A stretch of 64,000 nucleotides of DNA from contig CATWSG010000008.1 in assembly GCA_958353395.1 (NCBI GenBank), positions 1 to 64,000 on the forward strand. The letters run 5' to 3'. The position numbers and the translations under genes are program-made. The notes under the pieces are model-generated. The model was not told the DNA's origin. It made no database searches and saw only the letters and a list, made by a program, of their open reading frames with translations. Positions 1-9,483 of the stretch are shown here, in pieces (within the stretch, counting starts at the first letter, position 1; every line of letters starts with the position of its first letter). The DNA comes from an uncultured Collinsella sp. (GTDB taxonomy: Bacteria > Actinomycetota > Coriobacteriia > Coriobacteriales > Coriobacteriaceae).

Positions 1-1233
<1,233 letters not shown>

Positions 1234-1382
1234 AGAATCATCCCTTCGTATCTTGAACGAATCACTTGGATCGCAAACGATGTCTTTAGCATCATTATTG
1301 CCCAATGTAGGGTCAAATACTCAAAGATGACCGATTTGCAAGGTACACGGCGCCAGCAGGCGGTTCGTTGAATACGTCTGTG

Positions 1383-2405
1383 CTAGTTCGTTCCGCGGAA
1401 GCCCTTGCCGACGATCTCGGAGCTGTCGACGATCGTGATAAAGGCACCTGGATCGACTTCGCGCGCATAGCGGCGCAGCTGCACGGCCTCGCGACGGCTC
1501 AGCACGCTCATGATCACCGTCACGCACTTGCCCGAGAAGGCACCGTAGCCGCGGCTGATGGTCGCCGTGCGGTTGAGATGCTTGACGATAAACTCCTCGA
1601 CCTTAAGGGGCTCGGAACAAATGACCGTGCAGACTTTGCGCAGATGAATGCTCTCAATGGCTTTGTCGACCACAAGCGTCTTGGCAAACAGGCCGAGCAC
1701 GCAATACAGACCGACACGCGGGCCATACAAAAAGGCCGCGATGGTCACGATGCCGATATCGACCAGCAGCAGGGCGCGACCAATCTCGAGCGTGGTGCGG
1801 CGCTTGAGAATCATGGCAAGAATGTCCGTGCCACCCGTCGAGGCGCCGATGTCAAAGACAATAGCGCTGCCGAGCGCCGGCAAGATGACGGCAAAGCACA
1901 GGTCGAGCCACATATCACCCGTCAGAGAGACATCGGTCGGAATGAAGAGCTCAAACAGCGAGACGTAGGCGGACAGCGCAAACGAGGCGAAGACGCTCCA
2001 AAGAATCGCCTTGCGCTCCAAAAAGATAAAGCCCAAAACGACGAGAACCGCGTTGATAATCCACATAAAGACGCCGACGGGCAGGGTCGGGAACAGCGTG
2101 GACAGAATGACCGACACGCCCGAGGTGCCGCCAAAAGCAAAGTGATTAGGGGTTTTAAACGCAACGATGGCAAAGGCCGTAAGAATCAGGCCCAGATTGA
2201 GCTCAGCAAAAAAGCGCGGGAAACCCGGCTCCTGGCTGCGCTTTTGGCCGGCACGCTCGCCGCGCTCGATATCGGTGCGATCAACCACGCGCTCCATCGG
2301 CACTACGGGAGGACGATGCACCTCTTCGGCAGCACGCGATGCCGCCTCTGCCGCGGCGGCCTCAATCGCCCATGCCTTGCTTTCTGTTTCGTGCTCGTCA
2401 GCCAT
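1383..2405 (-). CDS. YitT family membrane protein (DUF161 plus DUF2179)
   Basis: A 340-residue protein. About 65 N-terminal residues are charged and Ala/Glu-rich. After them come five or six membrane helices containing the NHFAFGGTSGVS and DIGASTGGTDILA motifs typical of the YitT/YczE-like DUF161 domain. The C-terminus (about 255-340) is a soluble DUF2179 domain with R-G-Y-G-A-F and a terminal S-E-I-V-G-K-G-F. Members are integral membrane proteins of unknown transport role. The long acidic N-terminal extension is the only unusual part. It sits alone on the minus strand, separated from the genes on both sides by more than 100 bp. The family call is confident and the function is not known. Confidence 0.85.
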   Translation of the reverse strand: MADEHETESKAWAIEAAAAEAASRAAEEVHRPPVVPMERVVDRTDIERGERAGQKRSQEPGFPRFFAELNLGLILTAFAIVAFKTPNHFAFGGTSGVSVILSTLFPTLPVGVFMWIINAVLVVLGFIFLERKAILWSVFASFALSAYVSLFELFIPTDVSLTGDMWLDLCFAVILPALGSAIVFDIGASTGGTDILAMILKRRTTLEIGRALLLVDIGIVTIAAFLYGPRVGLYCVLGLFAKTLVVDKAIESIHLRKVCTVICSEPLKVEEFIVKHLNRTATISRGYGAFSGKCVTVIMSVLSRREAVQLRRYAREVDPGAFITIVDSSEIVGKGFRGTN

Positions 2406-2522
2406 TACGGCAACCCCTCGTTAACAATTTGGAAACAATGCGCCCATTAGGGTAACGCGGAACGCGACGATTGCAACCCCTAGTTAGACGAGCGGTATGC
2501 CTACATCGGGGGGCATACAAAT

Positions 2523-2560
2523 AACGGCCGGCCACGCTTTTGCTTGCGCGGTCGGCCGTT
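2523..2560. terminator. GC-rich hairpin next to the family A element
   Basis: Arms AACGGCCGGCCACGC (2523-2537) and GCGCGGTCGGCCGTT (2546-2560) pair with two wobble-type mismatches. On the minus strand this is the second hairpin downstream of asp23, after the 2574-2615 repeat. No strong T-tract follows on that strand, so it may reinforce termination or be an unrelated palindrome. Confidence 0.5.
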
Positions 2561-2573
2561 TAATGTTTTCGCA

Positions 2574-2615
2574 GATAAAACCTGCCAAAACAAACCTGTC
2601 CCTTTTTGGAAGGTT
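2574..2615 (+). repeat. Dispersed hairpin family A, copy 1
   Basis: The sequence has the family layout: AGATAAAACCTGCC, then a loop with CAAACCTGTCCC, then TTTTTGGAAGGTT. The right arm has two changes relative to the other copies (GGAAGG in place of GGCAGG). The last two bases are part of the asp23 stop codon. Read on the minus strand it is a hairpin followed by TTTTATC, so it can act as the asp23 terminator. Other copies are at 31358, 41300, 42506, 47375 and, inverted, 50943. Confidence 0.8.
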
Positions 2616-3129
2616 ATTCGTGCTGGCTGGTGCGGTGCTCGTACTCCTCGGGGGTGATGACGTCCTCGATGCGCAGGTTGACGCCCGCCACCTCAAGGCC
2701 GGTCATCGCGGCAAGGCGCTCGGTGACACGTGCCTTGACATCGTCGAAGATCGCGGGCGCATAGGCGCCGTACTCGATAATGACGGAGATGTTGACGACC
2801 ACGCGATTGTCATCGGTGACCTCGACCGTCACGCCCTTGGTCAGATTCTCGGCACCAAACTGCTCCTGCACAAAGTGCATGAGGTTACCCTTCATGCCCA
2901 GAACGTGCGGAACCTCGCGGGTGGCCATGGCGACGATCTTCTCGATCACACCGTTGGAATAGGTCAGCGAGTCCTCGGACTCGTCCGCTTCCTCGTCATC
3001 CTCATCCACATCGGACTCGGCCTCGACGAGAGCCTCGTCCTCGAGCGTCACATCCTCGGCTTCGGCGACGACCGCTTCGTTCTCCTCGAGCTCGGTATCG
3101 GCCACATCGACCTTCGTATTAAAAGCCAT
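2614..3129 (-). CDS. asp23: Asp23/Gls24 family envelope stress protein
   Basis: A 171-residue soluble protein. Residues 1-55 are extremely acidic (runs of Glu/Asp). The Asp23/Gls24 (DUF322) domain follows, recognisable by S-N-G-V-I-E-K-I-V, the Val-rich strand G-V-T-V-E-V, and A-R-V-T-E-R-L-A-A-M-T-G-L-E-V. In Firmicutes Asp23 is a cytoplasmic protein tethered to the membrane by AmaP and linked to cell-envelope homeostasis. It is the last gene of amaP-DUF2273-asp23, 44 bp after the DUF2273 gene, which is a typical order. A clean GGAGG site precedes the ATG. The acidic leader is longer than in the staphylococcal protein. Confidence 0.9.
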   Translation of the reverse strand: MAFNTKVDVADTELEENEAVVAEAEDVTLEDEALVEAESDVDEDDEEADESEDSLTYSNGVIEKIVAMATREVPHVLGMKGNLMHFVQEQFGAENLTKGVTVEVTDDNRVVVNISVIIEYGAYAPAIFDDVKARVTERLAAMTGLEVAGVNLRIEDVITPEEYEHRTSQHE

Positions 3130-3173
3130 GGTTCCTCCTTATGCCTGCCGCGGATGCGACAGTCGAATACATA

Positions 3174-3551
3174 TTAGCGGCCGCTAAACAGACGGCCGAA
3201 GAAGTTGACGATCCCGTTCTCGCCGTCGCGAATTTGGCCGATCACAGCGCCGATCAGCACGAAGAATGCAATGACGAGCGTGTCCCACAGGCCCAACGTG
3301 AGCACCAACACGGCGAGGACAAAGCCAGCGACGGCGCCGAGCGTGGTGTTGGGATGGCGCACAGCATAGCTCCAGATGGCAGCGCCCGTACCCTTGATGA
3401 GACCCATAGCCTCGTCAAAATCCGCGGCTGCCGCGTCTTGCAACTCGGTTGCCTCTGCTTTGGAATCAACAGGTTCGCTCGCCGGCGTGGCGCTCTGGTC
3501 AATCGTCAGGCGCGGCGTACGAGCGGTCTTATCTTGATTGGTATCACTCAC
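3174..3551 (-). CDS. DUF2273 small membrane protein of the Asp23/AmaP cluster
   Basis: The protein is 125 residues if it starts at the GTG at 3551, which overlaps the amaP stop region. The overlap implies translational coupling. The same frame stays open upstream to 3764, but that part is antisense-like Arg/Ser-rich sequence inside amaP and is not protein-like. The N-terminal half is polar. The C-terminal half has two adjacent hydrophobic helices (about 62-100) and ends with N-F-F-G-R-L-F-S-G-R, a typical DUF2273 tail. Such small proteins accompany AmaP and Asp23 and probably sit in the same membrane assembly. The choice of start is inference; the family call rests on helix layout and neighbours. 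Confidence 0.8.
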   Translation of the reverse strand: MSDTNQDKTARTPRLTIDQSATPASEPVDSKAEATELQDAAAADFDEAMGLIKGTGAAIWSYAVRHPNTTLGAVAGFVLAVLVLTLGLWDTLVIAFFVLIGAVIGQIRDGENGIVNFFGRLFSGR

Positions 3552-4089
3552 CGGAAACCTCCACGGTCTGGACGGTAGTCTTGGACGGCAAAAAACTGAC
3601 GCGCGTAGTCGTACCCGGCGTGCCGAGCATGGTGTCGCAAGCTTCCTCGATGCGCTGCTGCATCGCGGTAGCCAGAGATGCCACGTCCTTATCGTCAAGC
3701 GCGATAGCCTCGACCTTAAATCGAACGTGCGAATCGTCGGAGCCTTGGACGCGGGCCTCGACATGCTCGACCATCACGCGGTCGTCGCGCTCGGCAGCAG
3801 CCCTGGCACACGAAGAAAGCGCCGCGAGCGTGACCTCGATATTGCGCTCCCCCGCCGGATGCACGCAGGACGGCTCGCGACGAGCAAACATCAGGCGGAA
3901 GAAGCTTACCAGCACGCCGATCGCCACGACGCCGGCACACGCCGTGACGACGACGCGCGGCATGGGGTCGCGCATCAGCAGCATAAAGCGATACGTATAC
4001 GGCCCCCAAAACTGACAGACAAGCGTACCCAGCGCCACGATGGCGGCGGCAAGATACACGATCGCTAGGGCTCGTTTGAGTACGCGCAC
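3544..4089 (-). CDS. amaP: Alkaline shock response membrane anchor protein AmaP
   Basis: A 181-residue protein with two N-terminal membrane helices (about 8-30 and 47-68) and a cytoplasmic domain with the pattern G-E-R-N-I-E-V-T-L and later V-R-F-K-V-E-A-I. This matches AmaP, which anchors Asp23 at the membrane. It is the first gene of a three-gene minus-strand operon. Its stop overlaps the GTG start of the DUF2273 gene by a few bases. The operon is insulated from yebC by a terminator at 4141-4186. AmaP identification is confident from architecture plus the neighbouring asp23. Confidence 0.85.
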   Translation of the reverse strand: MRVLKRALAIVYLAAAIVALGTLVCQFWGPYTYRFMLLMRDPMPRVVVTACAGVVAIGVLVSFFRLMFARREPSCVHPAGERNIEVTLAALSSCARAAAERDDRVMVEHVEARVQGSDDSHVRFKVEAIALDDKDVASLATAMQQRIEEACDTMLGTPGTTTRVSFLPSKTTVQTVEVSGE

Positions 4090-4140
4090 GTGGCGCTCCC
4101 TTCAAATCTCGGCTCTCGAAATGCAAAACGGTTCGCATCA

Positions 4141-4186
4141 TTATAAAAGAGCCGGGTCCGGTGCTCTACGCACGCGGATCCGGCTC
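4141..4186 (-). terminator. Rho-independent terminator of yebC
   Basis: Arms GAGCCGGGTCCG (4149-4160) and CGGATCCGGCTC (4175-4186) pair almost perfectly. On the minus strand the hairpin is followed by TTTTATAA. It lies about 70 bp past the yebC stop and upstream of amaP. Confidence 0.85.
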
Positions 4187-4255
4187 ATCTATTCCACGAG
4201 GCTTGCATGCTCGCTTCATTATGCCCAGATATGCACGGCTTAACCCGTGCGGGCG

Positions 4256-5062
4256 CTACTCCTCCTCGAGGGCAGCGATAACCTCGTCGGTCATGTCCAT
4301 GGTGCTGTAAACATCCTGGACGTCGTCGAGCTCCTCAAGACGGTCGATGAGGCGCTGAACCTTCTTGGCGTCGGCGCCGGAGACCTCGGTCGGGGTGGTC
4401 GGGACCATGGTGGTCTCGGAGCCCTTGACCTGGACGCCCTGCTCCTCGAGCGCCTTGGAGACAGCCATGACCTCGTTGGCAGTAGTCCAGACGATCCACT
4501 CCTCGCCGGCGTCCTCGTAGTCCTCGCCGCCGGCCTCGGCGATGGCCATCATGAACTCATCCTCGTCACCGGCAGCACCGTTGGCGATCATGGTCTCCTT
4601 CTTAGCGTTCTCGTCCAGGATCTCCTTGGCGACGACGATCTGGCCCTTGCGCTCAAACTGGAAGGCGACGGAGCCGGAGGTGCCCAGGTTGCCACCAGCA
4701 TGGGAGAAGGCGGAACGGACATCAGCGGCGGTGCGGTTGCGGTTGTCGGTCAGGCAGTCGACGTAGACGGCGACACCGGCAGGACCGTAGCCCTCGTACA
4801 CGATGTTCTCGTAGACGGCGGCATCGGCACCCGAGCCAAAAGCCTTGTCGATAGCGGACTTGATCTTGTCCTTAGGCATGGACTGAGCCTTGGCCTTGGC
4901 AACGGCAGCGGCGAGGCTGGCGTTGTTCTCGGGCAGCGGGTCACCGCCGAGACGGGCGGCAACGGTGATGTTGCGGCTGAGCTTGGAGAAGAGGGCGGAA
5001 CGCTTGGCGTCCTGCGCGCCCTTACGATGCTTGGTTGTGGCCCACTTAGAGTGTCCGGACAT
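4256..5062 (-). CDS. yebC: YebC/PmpR family (TACO1-like) translation/regulatory protein
   Basis: A 268-residue protein beginning MSGHSKWATTKHRK, the invariant N-terminus of the YebC/PmpR family. It continues with N-I-T-V-A-A-R-L-G-G-D-P, Y-E-G-Y-G-P-A-G-V-A and G-S-V-A-F-Q-F. Members were annotated as transcription regulators; bacterial and mitochondrial homologues assist translation of proline-rich stretches. It is about 25 residues longer than usual, mostly from an acidic C-terminal tail rich in Glu/Asp. The GGAGACACGT ribosome site fixes the start. It is monocistronic, with its own terminator downstream. Confidence 0.95.
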   Translation of the reverse strand: MSGHSKWATTKHRKGAQDAKRSALFSKLSRNITVAARLGGDPLPENNASLAAAVAKAKAQSMPKDKIKSAIDKAFGSGADAAVYENIVYEGYGPAGVAVYVDCLTDNRNRTAADVRSAFSHAGGNLGTSGSVAFQFERKGQIVVAKEILDENAKKETMIANGAAGDEDEFMMAIAEAGGEDYEDAGEEWIVWTTANEVMAVSKALEEQGVQVKGSETTMVPTTPTEVSGADAKKVQRLIDRLEELDDVQDVYSTMDMTDEVIAALEEE

Positions 5063-5192
5063 ACGTGTCTCCTATCGGTTTCGACCTAAAGCCCAGCGCA
5101 GATGCTCGGGCAATATAAACAAACGTCGTTATGATATACCTACTGGCCTGCGAGATAAACCCCAAAATGAAGGCGTCGTGATGATGGCCCCT

Positions 5193-5225
5193 TTGGTGCA
5201 AAGAAACCTGACCTCAATGCACCAA
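5193..5225 (+). repeat. Stop-abutting hairpin related to family A
   Basis: Arms TTGGTGCA (5193-5200) and TGCACCAA (5218-5225) enclose a loop reading AAGAAACCTGACCTCAA. The loop resembles the AAACCTGTCCC loop of family A with one change. The right arm ends one base from the stop codon of the minus-strand gene at 5227. Membership of the family is an inference from loop and position. Confidence 0.55.
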
Positions 5226-5226
5226 G

Positions 5227-7410
5227 TTAGGACCAGAGGAAGTCGCTGCGGGTGACGGTGGCGCCGATGGCGAAGGGCATGCAGGCGATGACCGGATACA
5301 GATAGCGCATGTAGGTCGAGCCGTTGCACGGGCCAATCAGGCACACGGCGAGTACGCCCAACAGCGGCACCCAGATCGCCAGCGCACGCCATGAATGACG
5401 ACGCAGCAGGTAGACCACCACGGCGATCATGATCCACACATAGGTGGCCGAGCTCATGGTGAGCGAGATAAAGGGAACACGCTGCACCGCCACACGGTAC
5501 AAATTGATCAGGTGGTCGCACCAGCGCACCACGTTGCTGTCAACCGGATGGAAGTCGAAGTATTTGAGGTTGTCGGGGCGCGCCATGATCTCGGCACTAC
5601 GCGCCGTGCTGTAGACCCAGGCATCGCGGGCACTCGGATAAAAATAACCATAGTAGTTATTGATAAGCGCCGAAATATAGCACTCGGGATCCTTCTTAAA
5701 CATCTGGGCCCATACCGCAAAATAGGCATCGATGTCCTCCTGCGAGGCGTACTCGTTAAAACAGTTCTTGACGGCATCGGACTTGTCGGGGTTGTAGCGG
5801 CGGCCCAGGTTCTCGTACTTGAGCACCCGGTCGATCACGGCACGCTCTTCGTCGGTCACCAAGCCGTCGCAAGGAGCCTCCACGATGGTACCGTCCTCCT
5901 TAACCGTGGGGTTGACGCCCGAGTTGAGGCCGTCGTGCTTTTGGACGAAACGAGCCGTCTGCTGGAACGGAATCGAGAGGATTTCGCGCTTGGAGCCGGG
6001 CGTAATGTCGTGCGCCGGCATAAAGACCTTGGTGAAGTACATATTAGAGGCAAGGCAGAGCGCGAGCACCGCGAGAACGCCAACCCAGCGGAAACGCGGG
6101 ATGGCGCCCGAAGGCGCAGCACCAGTCTGCTTGGCTGCACGACGAGCCACATGCACGTCCCATACGCAAAACGCCGCCGCGATTACGCATGCCGCCAGGG
6201 GAAACACCAGGCCGCCGTTGCGCAGAAACGTGGAACCCATGGCGCCCAGAGCGAGCAGCAGCCAGTCGTGGCGCGCAAAGAGCACGGGGGCTTTCTCGCC
6301 CGCTCGCTCGACATTGGCATCACGACGGGGCAAGCCACATGCCACGAGCTTGACGGTCTGTACCAGCAGCACCAAGAACGCGTCGGCAAAGAGCACGTCT
6401 TTGGTGAGCAACGCCGCGTAGTTAGAGAACATCGGCATAAACGCAAAGAACAACAGGATCGCACCGCGAACCGGCAGGCTCACGCCCAGTTTGCGCAGCG
6501 ACGAAATGGAATACGCCATGCAGGCGGCCGTGATGACGAACTGAGCACAGGTGTAGATGGCAAGACCTGCGTTAGCGCTGTTGAACAGTGAAAGCCCCAG
6601 CTGGACGCACGAACCGATGATAGCCGTGTGCACCACGGGGTGATGTCCGTTGAGCAGCACGTTGGGGTTGAGTAGGCGCAGGTAGTCGCTCGTGCCGTTG
6701 GGATAGTTGAACCACTGGCGAATCTGCGCGCCCGTATCTCCCATAAAAAGACCGGGCAGCGAAGCGATAAGCGTGGGCGCCCAAGCGATCATAAGCACCA
6801 GGAAGGGCCCGGCAAAGGGATGGACCGAGAGCACGGCGTGAGTCACACGCCATACGCGGCCAAAGTGCGCTTCGGAAAACGGGATGCGTCGGGAGCTCAG
6901 CCAATCTAGACACTCAAAGACAAGGTAGAAGGCAACGACCGCCAAGAGCATCCAGCCCGCGCCGCCAATCCAGGCGCAGATGATGCGGGCTTTGTCGCCA
7001 AGGACAATCTCGGCCGAGTCGGTGAGATCGTAGCTGCGGCCAAACACCATGCAGATGGCAAAGAACAGCGACGGCAGAATGATCGATGGACGCCAGGTGT
7101 CGCCACGGCCAAAGAACACGTAGCGAAACGGCAAGGTGAGCAGGCAGGCAAGTGCAAGCAGCATGACCGCGTCGGTATGGCCGGCAAACGAGAGGAGCAC
7201 CTCGTAGCACACGTACAGCATGCCCGAGGCTTTGGGGTCAATCGCCAAGACTGCGTTGCTCGACACCGGGGAGGGATCGATGGAAAACGCCGTGGTCGCC
7301 AACAGCGCGAGCAAAAATGCGATGAGCGTCTGCTTGGCGGGGTAGCGCTTAAACCAGACGATGCGGGCAGCGTCGCGCGCAGCCGTTGTGGAGAGATCGG
7401 AATCCTTCAC
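5227..7410 (-). CDS. Large polytopic membrane protein, DUF6020-like (GT-C-like fold)
   Basis: A 727-residue protein with about 14 hydrophobic segments and a GTG start at 7410 preceded by AAAGG. Recognisable stretches are L-F-M-G-D-T-G-A-Q-I-R-Q-W-F (near 228) with an acidic residue in an extracytoplasmic loop, N-G-H-H-P-V-V-H-T (near 255) and a soluble stretch at about 510-650. This layout is like GT-C glycosyltransferases that use lipid-linked sugars, and like the DUF6020 proteins of gut Firmicutes and Actinobacteria. The substrate is unknown. It is probably an envelope polysaccharide or protein-modifying enzyme, by inference. It lies downstream of lgt on the same strand, but a hairpin separates the two. 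Confidence 0.7.
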   Translation of the reverse strand: MKDSDLSTTAARDAARIVWFKRYPAKQTLIAFLLALLATTAFSIDPSPVSSNAVLAIDPKASGMLYVCYEVLLSFAGHTDAVMLLALACLLTLPFRYVFFGRGDTWRPSIILPSLFFAICMVFGRSYDLTDSAEIVLGDKARIICAWIGGAGWMLLAVVAFYLVFECLDWLSSRRIPFSEAHFGRVWRVTHAVLSVHPFAGPFLVLMIAWAPTLIASLPGLFMGDTGAQIRQWFNYPNGTSDYLRLLNPNVLLNGHHPVVHTAIIGSCVQLGLSLFNSANAGLAIYTCAQFVITAACMAYSISSLRKLGVSLPVRGAILLFFAFMPMFSNYAALLTKDVLFADAFLVLLVQTVKLVACGLPRRDANVERAGEKAPVLFARHDWLLLALGAMGSTFLRNGGLVFPLAACVIAAAFCVWDVHVARRAAKQTGAAPSGAIPRFRWVGVLAVLALCLASNMYFTKVFMPAHDITPGSKREILSIPFQQTARFVQKHDGLNSGVNPTVKEDGTIVEAPCDGLVTDEERAVIDRVLKYENLGRRYNPDKSDAVKNCFNEYASQEDIDAYFAVWAQMFKKDPECYISALINNYYGYFYPSARDAWVYSTARSAEIMARPDNLKYFDFHPVDSNVVRWCDHLINLYRVAVQRVPFISLTMSSATYVWIMIAVVVYLLRRHSWRALAIWVPLLGVLAVCLIGPCNGSTYMRYLYPVIACMPFAIGATVTRSDFLWS

Positions 7411-7447
7411 AGTCCGAAAGCCTTTCTAGAAACCTATCAAACTCGGC

Positions 7448-7488
7448 AAAACCACCACAAAGGTGCCTGTCCCCTTTGTGGTGGTTTT
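7448..7488 (+). repeat. Hairpin with CCTGTCCC loop (different arms from family A)
   Basis: Arms AAAACCACCACAAAGG and CCTTTGTGGTGGTTTT are perfect 16-mers around the loop TGCCTGTCC. It ends five bases before the lgt stop codon. On the minus strand it is a strong hairpin followed by TTTTG, so it may terminate lgt. The loop core CCTGTCC is the one found in family A, while the arms are unrelated. Confidence 0.75.
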
Positions 7489-7493
7489 GGTGG

Positions 7494-8315
7494 CTAGGCG
7501 TCCAGGTAGACGCGCTGGGGTTGGTTGCGGTGTCGGGCGAAGATGATGAGCGCCAGGCCGGCGATCACAAGCGGCAGGCTCAGCAGCTGACCCATGGTGA
7601 TGACGCCACCCAGCAGATAGCCCAGCTGCGCATCGGGCACGCGCACGAACTCAACGAGAAAGCGAACGATACCGTAGCCCATCACAAAGACGCCCATAAA
7701 CGTGCCTTGGGGCAGTAGCGGCTTTTTGCGGCTGAGCACCTGCAGAATGCAAAAGAGCACGATGCCCTCAAGAAATGCCTCGTAGAGCTGGGAGGGGTGA
7801 CGCGGCATATCGCCCGCGGTGCCACCGAAGACCACGCCCCAGGGCAGATCGGTCGGCTTGCCCCACAGCTCACCGTTGACAAAGTTGGCACAACGGCCCA
7901 GGCACAAGGCCAGCGGAGCACCGATAACGGCAAGGTCGGCGATGGTCCAGGCGTCGAGCTTGTACATGCGGCACACGAGCACGCCGCCGATGATGCCGCC
8001 CACCAAACCGCCATGGAAGCTCATGCCGCCCTCGTTGGTGGCAAAGATCTCGAGCGGATGCGCCCAGTAGTAGCCGTCGCCGTAAAAGATGACGTAGAAC
8101 AGGCGGGCGCCAATGATAAGGCCAAAGACCACGCCGACCACGACACTCGTCAGGTCGTCGACCGTAATGTCAAAACCCCAACGGCGCTGCGTGCGGTACA
8201 TGACAACCGCCGTGAGCAGGGCGCCGACCACATAGGCCAAGCCGTACCAGTAGATGGTGATGGGCCCCGCCGAAATCGCGACGGGATCAAGCATATGGTA
8301 GAAGTCGTTGAGCAT
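7494..8315 (-). CDS. lgt: Prolipoprotein diacylglyceryl transferase
   Basis: Lgt moves diacylglycerol from phosphatidylglycerol to the lipobox cysteine of prolipoproteins at the cytoplasmic membrane. The 273-residue product has about seven helices and the family motifs G-A-R-L-F-Y-V, M-S-F-H-G-G-L-V-G-G, G-R-C-A-N-F-V-N-G-E-L-W-G (the Lgt signature, with Ala at one usual Gly) and R-H-P-S-Q-L-Y-E-A. I chose the ATG at 8315 because AGGAGGG lies five bases upstream. The frame extends 20 residues further but without a ribosome site. Lipoproteins such as the solute-binding protein at 31518 are likely substrates. Confidence 0.93.
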   Translation of the reverse strand: MLNDFYHMLDPVAISAGPITIYWYGLAYVVGALLTAVVMYRTQRRWGFDITVDDLTSVVVGVVFGLIIGARLFYVIFYGDGYYWAHPLEIFATNEGGMSFHGGLVGGIIGGVLVCRMYKLDAWTIADLAVIGAPLALCLGRCANFVNGELWGKPTDLPWGVVFGGTAGDMPRHPSQLYEAFLEGIVLFCILQVLSRKKPLLPQGTFMGVFVMGYGIVRFLVEFVRVPDAQLGYLLGGVITMGQLLSLPLVIAGLALIIFARHRNQPQRVYLDA

Positions 8316-8340
8316 GTCGACCCTCCTACTCCCTACATAC

Positions 8341-8379
8341 AAATGCGGCCGCGGGCCTTGCGCTCGCAGCCGCATATTT
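8341..8379 (-). terminator. Hairpin between the nfu-type gene and lgt
   Basis: Arms AAATGCGGC (8341-8349) and GCCGCATATTT (8369-8379) frame a GC-rich loop. It lies 46 bp downstream of the NifU-C gene and 26 bp upstream of the lgt start. It is plausibly a terminator or attenuator, with a weak T-tract. Confidence 0.5.
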
Positions 8380-8424
8380 GGGCGTAACGTCTATGCGGAG
8401 TATGCCGTCCGCAGCTTTCGCAGC

Positions 8425-8703
8425 TTAGAACGGCGCGTACTCGTCGTACAGGTCCTCGGCCTCGCCGGAGGCATTGACCTGCTCAACTCGGGTAACGCCG
8501 GGCACATGCTCCTTCAGGATGCGCTCAATACCCATGGACAGGGTCAGCGAGCTCATGGGGCAGCCGGCGCAAGCGCCCTGCAGCTCCAGTTTGACGACGC
8601 CCTCGTCGTCAACGCCCACATACTCCATATCGCCGCCATCGGCCTGCAGGTTGGGGCGAATCTCTTCAAGAACCTTCTTAAGCAGCTCTTCGTTAACAGC
8701 CAC
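8425..8703 (-). CDS. NifU C-terminal domain protein (Nfu-type Fe-S scaffold)
   Basis: A 92-residue stand-alone Nfu domain. It contains I-R-P-N-L-Q-A-D-G-G-D, the hallmark strand before the cluster-binding loop, and the C-A-G-C-P motif (Cys45, Cys48). The two cysteines of a dimer bind a labile [4Fe-4S] cluster for delivery to client proteins. The start is a GTG at 8703 preceded by AAAGGAG. An anaerobe with radical SAM enzymes and the large Fe-S protein at 18407 would need such a carrier. That link is inference. Confidence 0.92.
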   Translation of the reverse strand: MAVNEELLKKVLEEIRPNLQADGGDMEYVGVDDEGVVKLELQGACAGCPMSSLTLSMGIERILKEHVPGVTRVEQVNASGEAEDLYDEYAPF

Positions 8704-8874
8704 AGGGGCTCCTTTCTCACAATTACGCGGGCGCGCCCGCGGACAGAAGCTATGTTACTACAGCCGTGTACCCGCTCACGAGCCGTCCATGCGCGCAGAC
8801 GCGACTTTCACGAGTAGTCAATTTGGGACGGGGCTCTTTGGCTGCCTTTTGTTGCCAGCTGGCGTTGCCACGCG

Positions 8875-9399
8875 CTACTGCTGAGCCCGCCCCTCGGTGC
8901 CGATGTGCACATCGACGATGACCTGGCGGTAGCTGATGCCACAGGAGTCGAGAATGCGGCGGCTGATGCGCCCATCATCGGTGTCGGCGTACTTGTTGTC
9001 CAGGTAGACGACCTCGCCCACGCCCACCTGAGCCAAAATCTTGGCGCAGTCGTGGCACGGGAACAGCGTGACGTAGACCGTGGAACCCTCGAGGTCCTTG
9101 AGCGAGCCACGGTAGTTGAGCACGGCGTTGGCCTCGGCATGGACCACGTAGTTGTGCTTGTCCTGCAGCGGGTCGTCGCTCGTACCCCACGGAAAAAAGT
9201 CGTCGTTGAGCGCCGAGGGTGTACCGTTGTAGCCCACCGAAAGGATGCGGTGGTTGGTGTTGGCGATGCACGCACCCACCTGCGTGTTGGGGTCCTTGCT
9301 GCGGCGCTGCGCGGCGATGGCCACGCTCATAAAGAACTCGTCCCAGCTAATGACGTCCAGGCGCTTGCCTGACGAAGTTTGATGAAGATCGTCCGACAT
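8875..9399 (-). CDS. dCMP deaminase family protein (ComEB-like)
   Basis: A zinc-dependent cytidine/deoxycytidylate deaminase of about 174 residues. It makes dUMP from dCMP for thymidylate synthesis. The catalytic H-A-E-A-N-A motif and the P-C-H-D-C-A-K zinc site are both present, as is the N-terminal R-S-K-D-P-N-T-Q-V-G-A. I chose the ATG at 9399, six bases after GGAGGTG. The frame opens 12 residues upstream without a ribosome site. It precedes no obvious partner gene. Alternative names (ComE operon protein 2) describe the same enzyme family. Confidence 0.9.
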   Translation of the reverse strand: MSDDLHQTSSGKRLDVISWDEFFMSVAIAAQRRSKDPNTQVGACIANTNHRILSVGYNGTPSALNDDFFPWGTSDDPLQDKHNYVVHAEANAVLNYRGSLKDLEGSTVYVTLFPCHDCAKILAQVGVGEVVYLDNKYADTDDGRISRRILDSCGISYRQVIVDVHIGTEGRAQQ

Positions 9400-9483
9400 G
9401 GCAGACACCTCCGTAATCGCAATAGTTTGACCCATTGTAGCAGGTGAAAGGTGGAGGCGTTTGTCCCACCGGCGCCCTCACTT